Below, in pieces: positions 50,323-60,278 of a stretch of 64,000 bases of DNA; position 1 is the stretch's first letter, and every line of letters begins with the position of its first letter. The DNA is taken from assembly GCF_003751945.1 (NCBI RefSeq), contig NZ_RJKL01000001.1, forward strand, positions 1,860,001 through 1,924,000. Reading direction: 5' to 3'. Under the pieces are notes generated by a model. It did not search any database. It saw only the letters and a list, made by a program, of their open reading frames with translations, and had not been told where the DNA came from. The position numbers and the translations under genes were made by a program. Origin of the DNA: Couchioplanes caeruleus. Lineage in GTDB: Bacteria > Actinomycetota > Actinomycetes > Mycobacteriales > Micromonosporaceae.

Positions 50323-51072
50323 ATGCGGTACGTGGCGATCGGGGACAGCTTCACCGAGGGGCTCGGCGACGAGCTGCCGGACGGTACGGTGCGCGGATGG
50401 GCGGACCGGGTCGCCGCCGGGCTGGCAGCCACCGGGGAGCCCGTCGAGTACGCCAACCTGGCCATCCGCGGGCGCCTGCTCGAGCCCATCGTCACGGAAC
50501 AGCTCGACGCCGCGCTGGCGCTCACTCCGGCGCCGACGCTCATCACGCTCAACGGCGGCGGCAACGACATGATGCGCCCGGGCGGCGACATGAAGCGGCT
50601 CATCGATCTCACCGAGCGGGCCGTACGCCGCTGCGCCGACGCGGGCGTGCGACTGGTGCTGATCAGCGGCGCGGACCCGTCCGACCGGCTGCCGTTCGGC
50701 CGCGTCATGCGCCGCCGCGGGGACATGCTCACCGCGGAGCTCGGCGGGCTGGCGGCCCGTTACGGCCTCGACTTCGCGAACGTCTTCCAGGACACCGAGA
50801 TCCGCCGCGCCGGCTACTGGTCACCCGACCGCCTCCATCTCAACGCCGCCGGGCATCAGCGCGCGGCCGGAATCATCCTCAGCGCGATGGGCCACCCCAC
50901 CGCCGCCCACGTGGTCGACCCGGCGGGGACCGGGGGCCGGCGCCTGCTCGGCGAGGCCCGCTACTACCGCGAGCACGTGCTGCCGTGGATCCACCGGCGC
51001 CTGCGCGGGCGGTCGTCCGGAGATCACCGGAGCGCCAAGTTCCCGTCGTGGACGCCGGTCGGGCTCTCCTGA
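50323..51072 (+). CDS. SGNH/GDSL-family hydrolase
   Basis: A 249-residue cytoplasmic esterase-like hydrolase. The conserved blocks are GDSFTEG (nucleophile Ser), Gly in NLAIRGRLL, LNGGGNDMM (Asn) and DRLHLNAAGH (Asp and His). No signal peptide is present. The ATG at 50323 begins only 33 bases from the divergent esterase start. A TATAGG hexamer at 50308-50313 could be its -10, giving a very short or absent leader. The 3' end overlaps the convergent carboxypeptidase gene by 49 bases. Confidence 0.87.
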   Translation: MRYVAIGDSFTEGLGDELPDGTVRGWADRVAAGLAATGEPVEYANLAIRGRLLEPIVTEQLDAALALTPAPTLITLNGGGNDMMRPGGDMKRLIDLTERAVRRCADAGVRLVLISGADPSDRLPFGRVMRRRGDMLTAELGGLAARYGLDFANVFQDTEIRRAGYWSPDRLHLNAAGHQRAAGIILSAMGHPTAAHVVDPAGTGGRRLLGEARYYREHVLPWIHRRLRGRSSGDHRSAKFPSWTPVGLS

Positions 51073-53150
51073 GCGGCCGCGATCCGGACCAGTTCCACGA
51101 GGCCGCCCGCGTACTCCTGTGACTCCGCGTGCGCCTCGTCGAACGGCGGCTGGAATCCCACGCCTTCCCACTGCTGCGTGGTCTCGTTCCAGCGGTCGTT
51201 GCCCACCTCGAAGTTCCAGGCGTCGATGCCGAGATCGTAGTAGAGATGATCGGCCGAGTTGCCCGCCGCGGAGTAGAGGACATCGGCGACCGGCCCGGTG
51301 TACGAGGGCCAGGTGACCGTGCCCCGCTCGGCGGCGATCGCGCCGACGATGCGGCGGGCGCTGTCGAGGAAGAACGCCGACTCGTCGATCGACGGGCGCG
51401 GCAGCGTCACCCGGCCGTCGGCCTTGTACGCGCCCGGCGGCCACATGAAGTACCCGCCGTAGCTGTGCACGTTCATCGCGAACTTGATGTTCGGATGTGC
51501 CCGGGCCAGCGCGATCACGTTGCCGCTCTCCGCCTCGGACAGCTCGGCGGTGCCCGTGTAGGTGCCGGACAGGCAGTTGGGGCTGCCCCCGACGTAGCCG
51601 TCGAAGTAGGAGCCGACCGCGTAGTTGCGGTTGACGTCGACGCCCCAGTTGTTGCGGAACCGCGGGTCCCGGTTGGTGCCGGTGCAGTGGTTCACCAGGT
51701 TCTTGCGCTGGAAACCGAAGTCGTGGAAGGAGTAGTTGGCGCCGTCCGGGTTGACGGTCGGGATCACGAAGATGTCGACCGCGTCGAGCAGCTCGCGGGT
51801 GGCCGGGTCGGTGGCGTAGTTGGCCAGCATCCGCTCCGCGAACTCCAGGGTGACCAGCGGCGTCGCCCACTCGCGGGCGTGCTCCTGGGAGTAGGCGAGC
51901 ACCCCCGTCCGGGACCCGTCGCGCACCGTGGCCAGGCGCAGGGCCTGCACCGTCCACGGCCGGCGGGGCACCTCGGCGCCCTGGAGGCCGTCGTCGAGGC
52001 GTACCGGCCCGGCGACCGGCATCGGCAGACCCGCCGAGCCTTCCTCGACGAAGGCCCGGAACAGGTCGGGGAAGCGGGCGGTGACGAGAGCGGCCACGTC
52101 GTCGGTCGTGCTGGTCACCTTGCCGCCGGCGTCGGTGGCGAGCCGGACGGTCAGGACCCGGTCCCGGTACGTGGCCGACAGCGGCCGGTCGGGCCCGCCC
52201 GGATCGACGGTACGCGCCTGGACGCCGTTCATCCCCTCGTCCCCGAAGCGCACGGACTCCACCACGACGGCGGCGACGGCCGGGTCGCCGAGGTACGCCG
52301 TGGCCGTACGCCGGTATCCCTGGGTCCGGTGCGGCAGGTCGATGACGTCGACCAGCCGCGGATACTGCCGGGCCAGGCGCTGGATACGGGCCTTGATGTC
52401 GACGGGCGTCAGGTAGGCGTCGATGAAGTCCCTCTGGTAGCCGGCGGGCTGCGCGGGCGGCTCGGCGCCGGGCCACCGCGCCGGGGTGACCGCCCGCGTC
52501 TGGCCGCCGAGGCTCGACCGGGCGCTCACCTGCACCGGCTGAGCGGGCAGCGGCTGCGGCAGCGCGTAGTGGTACTGGTACTCGCCCGCGTCGGAGAACC
52601 GGACCAGCGGGTAGGACCCGGTGGCGCCGTCGGCGGTGCGCCAGGTCACGGTGATCTCCACGTCCGGGTCGTCGGTCGCGGTGGTGGCGACCTGCGTCTG
52701 CACGAAGGTCCGCCCGGCGGTGGTCCACCAGTACGCCTGGAGGAAGTGCAGCGTGTCGGCGGCCCGGCTCGGTGCCTCGCGGCGGTCGGCGACGGACGAG
52801 CGCTGGGCGGCGACGGACTCGCGCTGGATCAGTCGCACGGCGACGGCGCCGTCGCGGGTCAGCGCGGCGAGCCCGGCGCCGTCCACCACGATGTCGGCCT
52901 GCACCGCGCCCGCGACGGTCCGGGGCCGGGCGGCGATGTCGGCACCCGCGCCGACCAGGCGGTCCAGCGCCGCCTCGTCCGGCAGCCGGAAGCGCACGAG
53001 TGCCCGCTCCTGCGCCGCAAGCTGGACCGGCACGGCTGCCGGGACCGGCTCCGCGACCGGGGCGGGCGCCGCCTGCGCCGCGGGCGGCAGGAGGATGGCG
53101 GTCGCGGCGAGCACGGCGGCGAATGCCGCCCAGCATTGTCGGGGTGACAT
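51024..53150 (-). CDS. secreted M14 zinc carboxypeptidase
   Basis: A 708-residue exported metallopeptidase. It has a signal peptide at residues 1-28 (AAFAAVLAATAILLPPAAQA), about 200 residues of beta-rich N-terminal sequence, then the M14 domain. Zinc ligands: His and Glu in SQEHAREWATP and a distal His in MNVHSYGGY. The catalytic Glu is in WNFEVGNDRW. Substrate segments NPDGANYSFHDFGFQRKN and GVDVNRNYAV are present. It removes C-terminal residues from proteins or wall peptides outside the cell. A GGTGG-type site precedes the ATG at 53150. It is much longer than pancreatic-type enzymes because of the N-terminal extension. Confidence 0.88.
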   Translation of the reverse strand: MSPRQCWAAFAAVLAATAILLPPAAQAAPAPVAEPVPAAVPVQLAAQERALVRFRLPDEAALDRLVGAGADIAARPRTVAGAVQADIVVDGAGLAALTRDGAVAVRLIQRESVAAQRSSVADRREAPSRAADTLHFLQAYWWTTAGRTFVQTQVATTATDDPDVEITVTWRTADGATGSYPLVRFSDAGEYQYHYALPQPLPAQPVQVSARSSLGGQTRAVTPARWPGAEPPAQPAGYQRDFIDAYLTPVDIKARIQRLARQYPRLVDVIDLPHRTQGYRRTATAYLGDPAVAAVVVESVRFGDEGMNGVQARTVDPGGPDRPLSATYRDRVLTVRLATDAGGKVTSTTDDVAALVTARFPDLFRAFVEEGSAGLPMPVAGPVRLDDGLQGAEVPRRPWTVQALRLATVRDGSRTGVLAYSQEHAREWATPLVTLEFAERMLANYATDPATRELLDAVDIFVIPTVNPDGANYSFHDFGFQRKNLVNHCTGTNRDPRFRNNWGVDVNRNYAVGSYFDGYVGGSPNCLSGTYTGTAELSEAESGNVIALARAHPNIKFAMNVHSYGGYFMWPPGAYKADGRVTLPRPSIDESAFFLDSARRIVGAIAAERGTVTWPSYTGPVADVLYSAAGNSADHLYYDLGIDAWNFEVGNDRWNETTQQWEGVGFQPPFDEAHAESQEYAGGLVELVRIAAAQESPTGVHDGNLALR

Positions 53151-53181
53151 GCCACCACCCCATCCCACCCATCGATGATTG

Positions 53182-54372
53182 TCAACGCGGTCGGCAGGGG
53201 CCGGTGTCGACCGGCTGGGCCCGGACGGCGCCGAGCTCCGCGACGTGCGAGATCTCGGCCGCGGTGAGGGCGAAGCCGGTGCCGGGATCCTCGTCGGCCA
53301 CGGCGAAGACGACGCCGAGGACCTGACCGCCGGGAGCGACGAGCGGCCCGCCGGAGTTGCCGCCGCGGACGACTGTCCGGACGGCGTACATCTCCCGGTC
53401 CACCGCGCCGGCACCGTAGATGTCCGGCCCCTCGACGCGGCCGACGCTGCGGATCCGGGCCGGCTGGGCGTCGTACGGGCCGTCGAGCGGGAAGCCCAGC
53501 ACGACGGCGTCGGCGCCGGACCGTACCGGCTTGTCGGCGAACCGCAGGATCGGCGAGGTCAGGCCGGGGACGTGCAGCACGGCGACGTCGCGGTCCGGGT
53601 CGAAGGCCACCACCGTGGCGTCGAGCTCCGCCCGCCCGTTACGGACGCGGACCTCCCGGGCACCGGAGACGACGTGGGCATTGGTCATGACGCGCTCGCG
53701 GGCGTACACGAATCCCGATCCGACCGTGCCGCGGGCGCAGTGCGGTCCCCCGCCGGGAGTGGCGCGGACCTTGACCACCGAACTCCGGGCGGCGGCGACG
53801 ATCGAGGCGCCCGCGAGTCCCGGGTCGGGGACGTCCACCTGCTCCGCCGAGATGCGGCTGAGCCCGTGGAACACCGCGGGAAGACCGTCGGCGTCCAGCG
53901 CCCGGGCGAGATCGGCGGAGAGGGCCCGGGCCGGGCCGGGCAGCAGCTCGCCCACGCCCGCGAGCAGGGCACTCCCCCGCAGCTCGCGGTCGAGCCACGC
54001 CGGCGAGGACGCCCGCAGGGGCACGACCACCAGCGCGGCCAGGACCAGCATGGCGAGGGCCGAGATGACCGCCCCACCCGCCTCGTCCAGGCGGCGCAGC
54101 GGGTGGCCGCGGACGGCGTCGCGCAGGCGCAGGCCGCACCGGGCGGCGAGGAACTGGCCCAGCACGGCCGGCACGAGAATGGTCACCAGCGACACCACGA
54201 CCCGCGGGACGCCCGTGAACGGGCCGGCGACCAGCGGCCCGGCCTGCACGCCGAGCAGTGCGCCGGCGGAGAAGCCGGCCAGGGACAGCGCGCCGAACAG
54301 CAGGCCCTGCCGGTATCCCGCCACGGCGGAGACCAGGACCAACACGATCAGGATCGAATCGACGGCGCGCAT
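53182..54372 (-). CDS. MarP-like membrane serine protease
   Basis: A 396-residue protein with four N-terminal membrane helices of the CvpA kind and a periplasm-side trypsin-like domain. The catalytic triad is His in VMTNAHVV, Asp in DPDRDVAVLHV and Ser in RGGNSGGPLV. Cys in GGPHCARGTVGSG and Cys near the end (DTGPCRPR) match the redox pair that stabilises MarP. In mycobacteria MarP protects against acid and oxidative stress by cleaving cell-wall hydrolases. No Shine-Dalgarno sequence precedes the ATG; a TACGCT hexamer ends seven bases before it, consistent with a leaderless transcript. Confidence 0.88.
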   Translation of the reverse strand: MRAVDSILIVLVLVSAVAGYRQGLLFGALSLAGFSAGALLGVQAGPLVAGPFTGVPRVVVSLVTILVPAVLGQFLAARCGLRLRDAVRGHPLRRLDEAGGAVISALAMLVLAALVVVPLRASSPAWLDRELRGSALLAGVGELLPGPARALSADLARALDADGLPAVFHGLSRISAEQVDVPDPGLAGASIVAAARSSVVKVRATPGGGPHCARGTVGSGFVYARERVMTNAHVVSGAREVRVRNGRAELDATVVAFDPDRDVAVLHVPGLTSPILRFADKPVRSGADAVVLGFPLDGPYDAQPARIRSVGRVEGPDIYGAGAVDREMYAVRTVVRGGNSGGPLVAPGGQVLGVVFAVADEDPGTGFALTAAEISHVAELGAVRAQPVDTGPCRPR

Positions 54373-54405
54373 TGCGCGCAGCGTACAAAGGTCAAGCTAG
54401 AAGGC

Positions 54406-55254
54406 TCAGGCACCGCCGTTGATGGCACCGGTGCGCAGGGCACCCTCGGTGACCTTCCACTTGGTCAGCAACGCGTCGTAGGTGCCGTCCTTGATCAGTG
54501 CGTACAGGGCCGTCTGGATCGCCATGGTCAGCTCCTTGCGGTCCTTGGCGACGCCGATGCCGTACGGGATGGCCTCGATCTGCGGCCCGGAGAGCTCGAG
54601 GCTGCCGTCCTTCTGGACGTCCAGGGCGGCGATCGGGAAGTCGTTGAGGGCGGCGTCGGCGTCCTTCTTCGCCACCGTGGCCGACGGCGTGTCCGAGCGC
54701 ACGAGAACGGCCTTCTTCCCCTTGCACTTGTCGGACGCCGCCTGCGCCATTTCGACGTACACGGTGTCGGGTTGCACGGCGACGCGCCGCCCGCACAGGC
54801 CGGGCATGCCGCCGATGTCACCGACGCCCTTGGCCACCACGATGGAGGTGCCGGCGTTGAGGTAGTTGACGAAGTCGGCCTTCTTCTGGCGCTCGGCGCG
54901 GTCGAACATCGAGGAGATCGAGACGTCGATCTTGTGGCCCTCCACCGCGTCCAGCAGCTCTCCGAATCCCATGGCCTGCCACTTGACGGTCAGTCCGAGC
55001 TTCGCCGCGATCGCCTCGATGAGCTGCACGTCCAGACCGGTGAAGGTCTCGCCGTCCTTGAAGGTCATCGGCTCGAAGGTCGGGTCGGTGCCGCCGATCA
55101 GCACGCCCGACTCCTTGACGGAGGCGGGCAACGCGGCCTTGGCCTCGGCGAGGCGGTCCACGGCCTTACCGGTCTCCGGCCCGCCGCCGCAGCCCGCCAC
55201 GCTCGCGCCGAGGACCAGCCCGGCGAGAAGCAGAGAAACGATGCGTCGCCCCAT
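54406..55254 (-). CDS. amino-acid ABC transporter substrate-binding lipoprotein
   Basis: A 282-residue lipoprotein of the polar amino-acid binding family (SBP_bac_3). Lipobox VAGC follows a short signal (LLLAGLVLGASVAGC). Core motifs: FEPMTFKDGETFTGLDVQLI, VSISSMFDRAERQKKADFVN and GIGVAKDRKELTMAIQTAL. It should capture glutamine or a similar amino acid, but no permease or ATPase gene is adjacent, so it is an orphan component. GAGG lies six bases before the ATG at 55254. It is divergent from a chemoreceptor, suggesting a possible ligand-presenting role. Confidence 0.85.
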   Translation of the reverse strand: MGRRIVSLLLAGLVLGASVAGCGGGPETGKAVDRLAEAKAALPASVKESGVLIGGTDPTFEPMTFKDGETFTGLDVQLIEAIAAKLGLTVKWQAMGFGELLDAVEGHKIDVSISSMFDRAERQKKADFVNYLNAGTSIVVAKGVGDIGGMPGLCGRRVAVQPDTVYVEMAQAASDKCKGKKAVLVRSDTPSATVAKKDADAALNDFPIAALDVQKDGSLELSGPQIEAIPYGIGVAKDRKELTMAIQTALYALIKDGTYDALLTKWKVTEGALRTGAINGGA

Positions 55255-55346
55255 GACGGCCTCTTCGGCCGGTCCTGCACCGAACTGAGCCGAAGCGGCC
55301 ACCGGATGCGGGGGTTGGCCATACCGTGGATTCGAGGAGGTAAACC

Positions 55347-56921
55347 GTGACGTTCACCATCCGGCGCCAGATCGCGGCGCTCGCAGTGGTCGGCTTCCTG
55401 CTCGTCATCACGGCCGGCGTCATCGGCTTCACCGGCACCAGCGCGCTCGCCAACCAGCAGCAGACGGTCCGCGACGCCGCCTCCGCGCTGCAGGCCGTGC
55501 AGTCGGCCGACCTGGCGCGGGCGCTGTTCCGGGGCAACGTGCTCGCCGCGCTGGTCACCAACGACGCGACCGAGCGTCAGGAGGTCCTCGACAAGCTGGG
55601 CCAGAACGTGAGCCAGGCCCGCACCGGCCTCGACGACGTCATCAAGTTCGTGCCCGAGCTGCGCCCGCAGGCGGACGCGGTGCTGCCGGTCCTCGACGAG
55701 CTGATCGCGTCCGGTCAGCGGATCGTGACCCTGGCCAGCCGGGTCGCCTCCGACCCTACCCGGACGGCGGCTCTCGCCGCCCGGCCCGCGATGGACACGG
55801 TCGACACCAAGGTGGCCGAGACCATCGACGTGCTCCAGGCGGCGATCACCGAGCGCGTCACGAAGTCCGGCAAGGATGCCGACTCGCTGGCCATGCGCGC
55901 GGAGGCGGCGACGCTGGTCACCGGCCTGCTCGCGGCCCTGGTGCTGGGCGGCGCGGCGCTGCTGCTCGCCCGCCGGATCGCCCGCCGGGTGGACTACTGC
56001 CTGGCCAGCGCGCAGTCCATCGCGGACTACGACCTCACCAACGACGCCACGCTGGGCGGCAGCGACGAGCTCGCCCAGCTCAGCCGCAGTCTGCAGGCGA
56101 TCGTCGCGTCGCTGCGGACCGCCCTGACCGACATCGGCGACAACGCGACCTCCGTCGCGGCCGCCTCGGAGGAGCTGACCGCGACCAGCCGGCACCTCTC
56201 CGAGGGGGCGGGCACGGCGTCGTCGGAGGCCGCCGAGGCGAGGCGCGACATCGACCAGGTCACCACGAGCGTCGGGCAGACCACCCAGGCGGCGCGCGGC
56301 CTGGACACCTCCATCCAGGACATCACCTCCGCGGTCGGCGAGGCCGACGCGGTGGCCCGCGAGGCGGTGGACCTGGCCGTCAACACCAACCGCATGATCG
56401 AGCGGCTGCGCAGCTCCAGCGACGAGGTCTCGGCCGTCGTCAACATCATCACGGCGATCGCCGAGCAGACCAACCTGCTGGCGCTCAACGCCACCATCGA
56501 GGCGGCCCGCGCCGGTGAGCAGGGCAAGGGCTTCGCGGTCGTGGCGGGCGAGGTCAAGGACCTCTCCCGGGAGACGGCCTCGGCGACCGGCGACATCTCC
56601 GCCAAGGTGACGGCGATGCAGGCGGACACCGCCGGTGCGTTCGAGGCGATCAGCCGGATCAGCCAGGTCATCGACCGCATCGACGAGCTGCAGCGTTCCA
56701 TCTCCGCGGCGGTCGACGCGCAGATCAGCGCGACCGGCCTGATCGTCGCGAACGTCGACGTCGCCGAGCGGTCCGCCGCGGCCGTGGCGGGCTCCATCGG
56801 CCGGGTCTCGGGCACGACGTCGCTGACCCACGAGGCGGCGAACCAGACCGAGTCCGCCGCGATCGAGCTCGCGCACCTGTCCCACCAGCTCCGGCTGGTC
56901 TCGGACCGCTTCCGCCGCTGA
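55347..56921 (+). CDS. methyl-accepting chemotaxis protein
   Basis: A 524-residue chemoreceptor. The first membrane helix is at residues 8-30 ([20 protein letters not shown]), then a helical sensor of about 150 residues, a second helix ([20 protein letters not shown]), HAMP, and the signalling hairpin with tip [26 protein letters not shown] precedes the GTG start. It lies 92 bases from the divergent amino-acid binding lipoprotein. Soluble binding proteins can present ligands to chemoreceptors, so a functional link is possible but inferred. Confidence 0.88.
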   Translation: MTFTIRRQIAALAVVGFLLVITAGVIGFTGTSALANQQQTVRDAASALQAVQSADLARALFRGNVLAALVTNDATERQEVLDKLGQNVSQARTGLDDVIKFVPELRPQADAVLPVLDELIASGQRIVTLASRVASDPTRTAALAARPAMDTVDTKVAETIDVLQAAITERVTKSGKDADSLAMRAEAATLVTGLLAALVLGGAALLLARRIARRVDYCLASAQSIADYDLTNDATLGGSDELAQLSRSLQAIVASLRTALTDIGDNATSVAAASEELTATSRHLSEGAGTASSEAAEARRDIDQVTTSVGQTTQAARGLDTSIQDITSAVGEADAVAREAVDLAVNTNRMIERLRSSSDEVSAVVNIITAIAEQTNLLALNATIEAARAGEQGKGFAVVAGEVKDLSRETASATGDISAKVTAMQADTAGAFEAISRISQVIDRIDELQRSISAAVDAQISATGLIVANVDVAERSAAAVAGSIGRVSGTTSLTHEAANQTESAAIELAHLSHQLRLVSDRFRR

Positions 56922-56933
56922 CGCCGGACGACG

Positions 56934-58397
56934 TCAGCCGAGCCGCGCCACCTGCACCGTCCGGCTGCGTCCGGCCTTGCCGGCGTACATGGCGGCATCG
57001 GCCCGGCCGACCAGCGCCTCGCGGTCGACGGCATCGCCCGTCCGCGCCTGGGCCACGCCGGTGGTCACACCCACGGACACCTCGGCTCCCGGTACGGGGA
57101 TCGGCGCGCGTACGGCGTCGGCGATCCGCGTGGCGAGAGCGGGCGCCTCCAGACCCGCGCTGCCCCGGCACAGGATGAGGAATTCGTCGCCACCGAGCCG
57201 CCCCACCAGGTCGCCGGAGCGGACGACGGCGGTCAGTCGGGCCGCGACGGCCCGGAGCACGGCGTCGCCGGCCGGATGCCCGTACCGGTCGTTGACGGGC
57301 TTGAACCCGTCCAGGTCGCAGAGCATGATCGTCACCTCGTCCAGCGCACCCCGGTCGAGATCGGCGAGGGCCCGGTCGATCTCGGCGGTGATGTGCCGGC
57401 GGTTGTGCAGCCCGGTCAGCTCGTCGTGCGTGGCGTGGTAGGCCAGGGTCCGCTCGGCCCGGTCCCGCTGGGCGGAGAGCAGCCGGATCCGCAGCAGCAC
57501 CAGAGGTACCACCAGCAGCGTCCCGACCGGCAGCAGCAGGCTCGAGGAACCCTCGTCCCGGATCACCTGCACCGCCGCGATGACCGGGTTGGCGCTCAGC
57601 GCGAGGGCGAGCCACCACAGCCGCTGCTTGCGGACCGTCCGGTCCACGGCGGGCGGCGGCACGGTCAGCGAGGCCGCCCCGGGGTGCAGCGGCGCCGCGG
57701 CGATGGCCAGGAACGCCGCCACCATGAGCTCGGCGCTCCAGAAGGAAGTACCGCCCGGCGCCAGTGTCGAGGTGATCGTGCCCGCGAGGGTGAGAACGCC
57801 GGTGGCCACCAGGTACGCGAGGGTGCCGCGCCCCGCCGCCGCCATCATGCCGATCCGGAGCAGGCAGCCCACCACGGCGCAGAGCACGAGCAGGTCGGCC
57901 AGCATCAGCAACTGCCCCTCCGGCGACGCACCGGGCGGAAGGTGCGGCCGGAGCACCCACTCCCACAGCGGGCCGCCGGCGCAGAGCCCGAAGAGCGCGG
58001 CGTCGATCATGCCGCCCGGGTCGGCGCTGGCCCGGCGGCGCAGCGCCGCGGCGGTGCCGGCCAGGAACAGGGTGTGGGCGGTCGACAGGGTGAGGTCGGT
58101 CAGCGAGCCCTCGGCCCGGCCGAGATGCAGCTCGACGATCCAGGTGGGCCAGATCAACTGGATGACGAAGAGCAGCGTGAGCCCGGCGACCGCGATGAGC
58201 CACGGGCGGCGGTCCGGCAGGTTGCCGTTCGCGAGCGCGGCCACGAAGGTGACGATCGGCAGGACCGTGACCAGCGTGTAGACCGTCGGGCGCCCGGCCG
58301 GTCCGGCCAGCGCGTACGCCGTACCGGCGACGGCCAGCACCGCGAGGAATCCGGCGTGTACGAGCCAGGCCGGTGCCGTGGCGCGAGGCCGGGGCAT
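56934..58397 (-). CDS. membrane diguanylate cyclase (GGDEF)
   Basis: A 487-residue protein: about eight N-terminal hydrophobic helices, then a GGDEF domain from about residue 320. The active site GRLGGDEFLIL is intact, and RSGD five residues earlier is a conserved inhibitory RxxD site. The membrane part has no recognised family and may sense an envelope or hydrophobic signal. AAGGAG precedes the ATG at 58397. Convergent with the chemoreceptor, it could link cyclic di-GMP to motility. It is distinct from the soluble PAS-GGDEF protein at 7889. Confidence 0.88.
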   Translation of the reverse strand: MPRPRATAPAWLVHAGFLAVLAVAGTAYALAGPAGRPTVYTLVTVLPIVTFVAALANGNLPDRRPWLIAVAGLTLLFVIQLIWPTWIVELHLGRAEGSLTDLTLSTAHTLFLAGTAAALRRRASADPGGMIDAALFGLCAGGPLWEWVLRPHLPPGASPEGQLLMLADLLVLCAVVGCLLRIGMMAAAGRGTLAYLVATGVLTLAGTITSTLAPGGTSFWSAELMVAAFLAIAAAPLHPGAASLTVPPPAVDRTVRKQRLWWLALALSANPVIAAVQVIRDEGSSSLLLPVGTLLVVPLVLLRIRLLSAQRDRAERTLAYHATHDELTGLHNRRHITAEIDRALADLDRGALDEVTIMLCDLDGFKPVNDRYGHPAGDAVLRAVAARLTAVVRSGDLVGRLGGDEFLILCRGSAGLEAPALATRIADAVRAPIPVPGAEVSVGVTTGVAQARTGDAVDREALVGRADAAMYAGKAGRSRTVQVARLG

Positions 58398-58547
58398 CGG
58401 GAGCTCCTTTCGTCGCCGATCGCTTCCTTGATCGGCCGCCACCGGCCCGACCTGAGTGCGGGTCCAGCGAGAGGGAAGAGAATGCCAATCTAGTCCCACG
58501 GGTTCCCCTGACCCCCCTCGTCACTGCATGCTGATCGAGGGGGCACT

Positions 58548-60278
58548 ATGAGTGACTACGACCTGCCACCGCACGTCAGGGCCGAGATCGCCAGCGCGAG
58601 CCGGGACGCCCGCCTCCTGGGCGTCGGCGAGCTGGCCCAACTCGCCATGAGCGCCGACCTCGCCGTGGCGGCCGCCGCACGGCTCGCCCTGCGGCATCTC
58701 ACCGATGACGACAGCCGCAGCGTCGCCGCGGCGGCGGCCGCGGCCCTGGGACGTACGGCGGTGCGCATCACCCCGGACCGCGTCGACTTCGGCCAGGTCT
58801 CGCCGGAAACCCCGCTGCTCGTCTCGGAAGTCCTGGTGGACGGCCCGCCCCTGGCTGTCGCCGCGGCCACGGTGACCGCCGCCGGTCCCGGTCTGCACGC
58901 CACGCTCGCCGGCCACCGGCTGCGGATCGAGTGGCGGCCGGCCTCGGACTGGCTCGACGGATCCGTCACCGTCCGCGGCCCGGCCGGCTGGGCCGACGTC
59001 CGCGTGACCGGTCAGGTCGACGCGACCGGCCCGGCGCCGGTCGCAGCGACCGCGCCGACGCTGGAGGAGCGGCTCGCGGCGGAGGCGGGCGTCGGCGCCC
59101 TGCCCGCCACGCGGGTGACCGTGCTTCCCCCGCCCGCACGCCGCCGCGCCGGCGGCACCCTGCTGATCGCCGGGCTCACCGCCCTGGTGCTGCTCGGCGG
59201 CGCGGGCGTCGCCGTGGCGCTGACCACCGGCCTGCCCGGCGACCGGGCGCCGGTGGCCGCGCCCCTGCCCGCGGCCACCCCCGGACCGCTGACCACGGCG
59301 GCGTCCGATCCGGCGACCGCCGCGCCCGCCCCGGCGGCCGTGGCAAGACAGCCGCTCGCGCTGCGCGCGGCGAGCGTCGCCAAACCCACCGCCGTCGGCA
59401 CGATCCGGGTGGGTGCGGAGCCCGAAGGCGTCGCCGTCTCCCCCGACGGCCGGACGGTGTACGTCGCGAACCAGAACTCCCGCATCCTCTCCGTGGTGGA
59501 CGCGGCCACCCGGCGGGCCACCTCCGTGCGCCTGCGCAACACCCCCCGCTTCGTCACCACCTCCCGCGACGGCGGCCTGGTCTTCGTCTCGATGTACGAG
59601 AAGGACATGTCCGGCAGCGGCGTGGCCGTGGTCGACGCCGCGAGCCGCCGGGTGGTCCGCTACCTGGCCACCGGCGTCCAGCCGTTCACGCTGGCCGTCG
59701 GCCCGGACGACCGCCTGTGGGTGCCGATCCACAGCAGCGGCCGGGTGGAGATGTACGCCACCGGCGGCACCCAGCGCGCGGACGGGCGCATGGCCGTGCC
59801 GCCCAACCCGCACGCCGTCGCCTTCTCCCCGGTTCTGCGGCGCGCCTTCACCGCCAACCACGAGTCGAACGCGGTCGCGGTCATCGACATGCCCACGTCC
59901 CGGGTGCTGCGCTCCGTACCGGTGAGCCGGGCCCCGCACAGCGTCGCCGTGTCGCCGGACGGCGCGAGGGTCCTGGTCGCCGGCTACGAGGCCGGCACCG
60001 CCGACCTGATCGACGCGCGGACCCTACGGCGCACCGGGCCGCTGAGGGTCGGCGACAAGCCCCAGGCCGTCGCGTTCGCCGGCGACGGCGGGCACGCGTA
60101 CGTGGTCAACGAGGGCGACAACTCGGTGACCGTGCTGGACGCCTCGACCGGCGCCGCGACGGCGACCGTCGGGGTGGGACGCAGCCCCCGCGCCATCGCG
60201 GTCGCGCCGGACGGCCGCCTCGCGTACGTGTCGAACGGCGACGACGACACCATCACGATCCTGCGGATCGGCGAATGA
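58548..60278 (+). CDS. membrane protein with extracytoplasmic YVTN beta-propeller
   Basis: A 576-residue protein. A helical then beta-rich cytoplasmic N-terminal region (about residues 1-195; EIASASRDARLLGVGELAQL) precedes one membrane helix (LLIAGLTALVLLGGAGVAVA). A Pro/Ala linker follows, then a seven-blade-like YVTN propeller with repeats GVAVSPDGRTVYVANQNSR, SVAVSPDGARVLVAGYEA and AIAVAPDGRLAYVSNGDDD. Such propellers bind partners and have no assigned reaction. A GAGGGGG site precedes the ATG. The next gene overlaps its stop (ATGA), so the two products probably work together at the membrane. Confidence 0.78.
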   Translation: MSDYDLPPHVRAEIASASRDARLLGVGELAQLAMSADLAVAAAARLALRHLTDDDSRSVAAAAAAALGRTAVRITPDRVDFGQVSPETPLLVSEVLVDGPPLAVAAATVTAAGPGLHATLAGHRLRIEWRPASDWLDGSVTVRGPAGWADVRVTGQVDATGPAPVAATAPTLEERLAAEAGVGALPATRVTVLPPPARRRAGGTLLIAGLTALVLLGGAGVAVALTTGLPGDRAPVAAPLPAATPGPLTTAASDPATAAPAPAAVARQPLALRAASVAKPTAVGTIRVGAEPEGVAVSPDGRTVYVANQNSRILSVVDAATRRATSVRLRNTPRFVTTSRDGGLVFVSMYEKDMSGSGVAVVDAASRRVVRYLATGVQPFTLAVGPDDRLWVPIHSSGRVEMYATGGTQRADGRMAVPPNPHAVAFSPVLRRAFTANHESNAVAVIDMPTSRVLRSVPVSRAPHSVAVSPDGARVLVAGYEAGTADLIDARTLRRTGPLRVGDKPQAVAFAGDGGHAYVVNEGDNSVTVLDASTGAATATVGVGRSPRAIAVAPDGRLAYVSNGDDDTITILRIGE

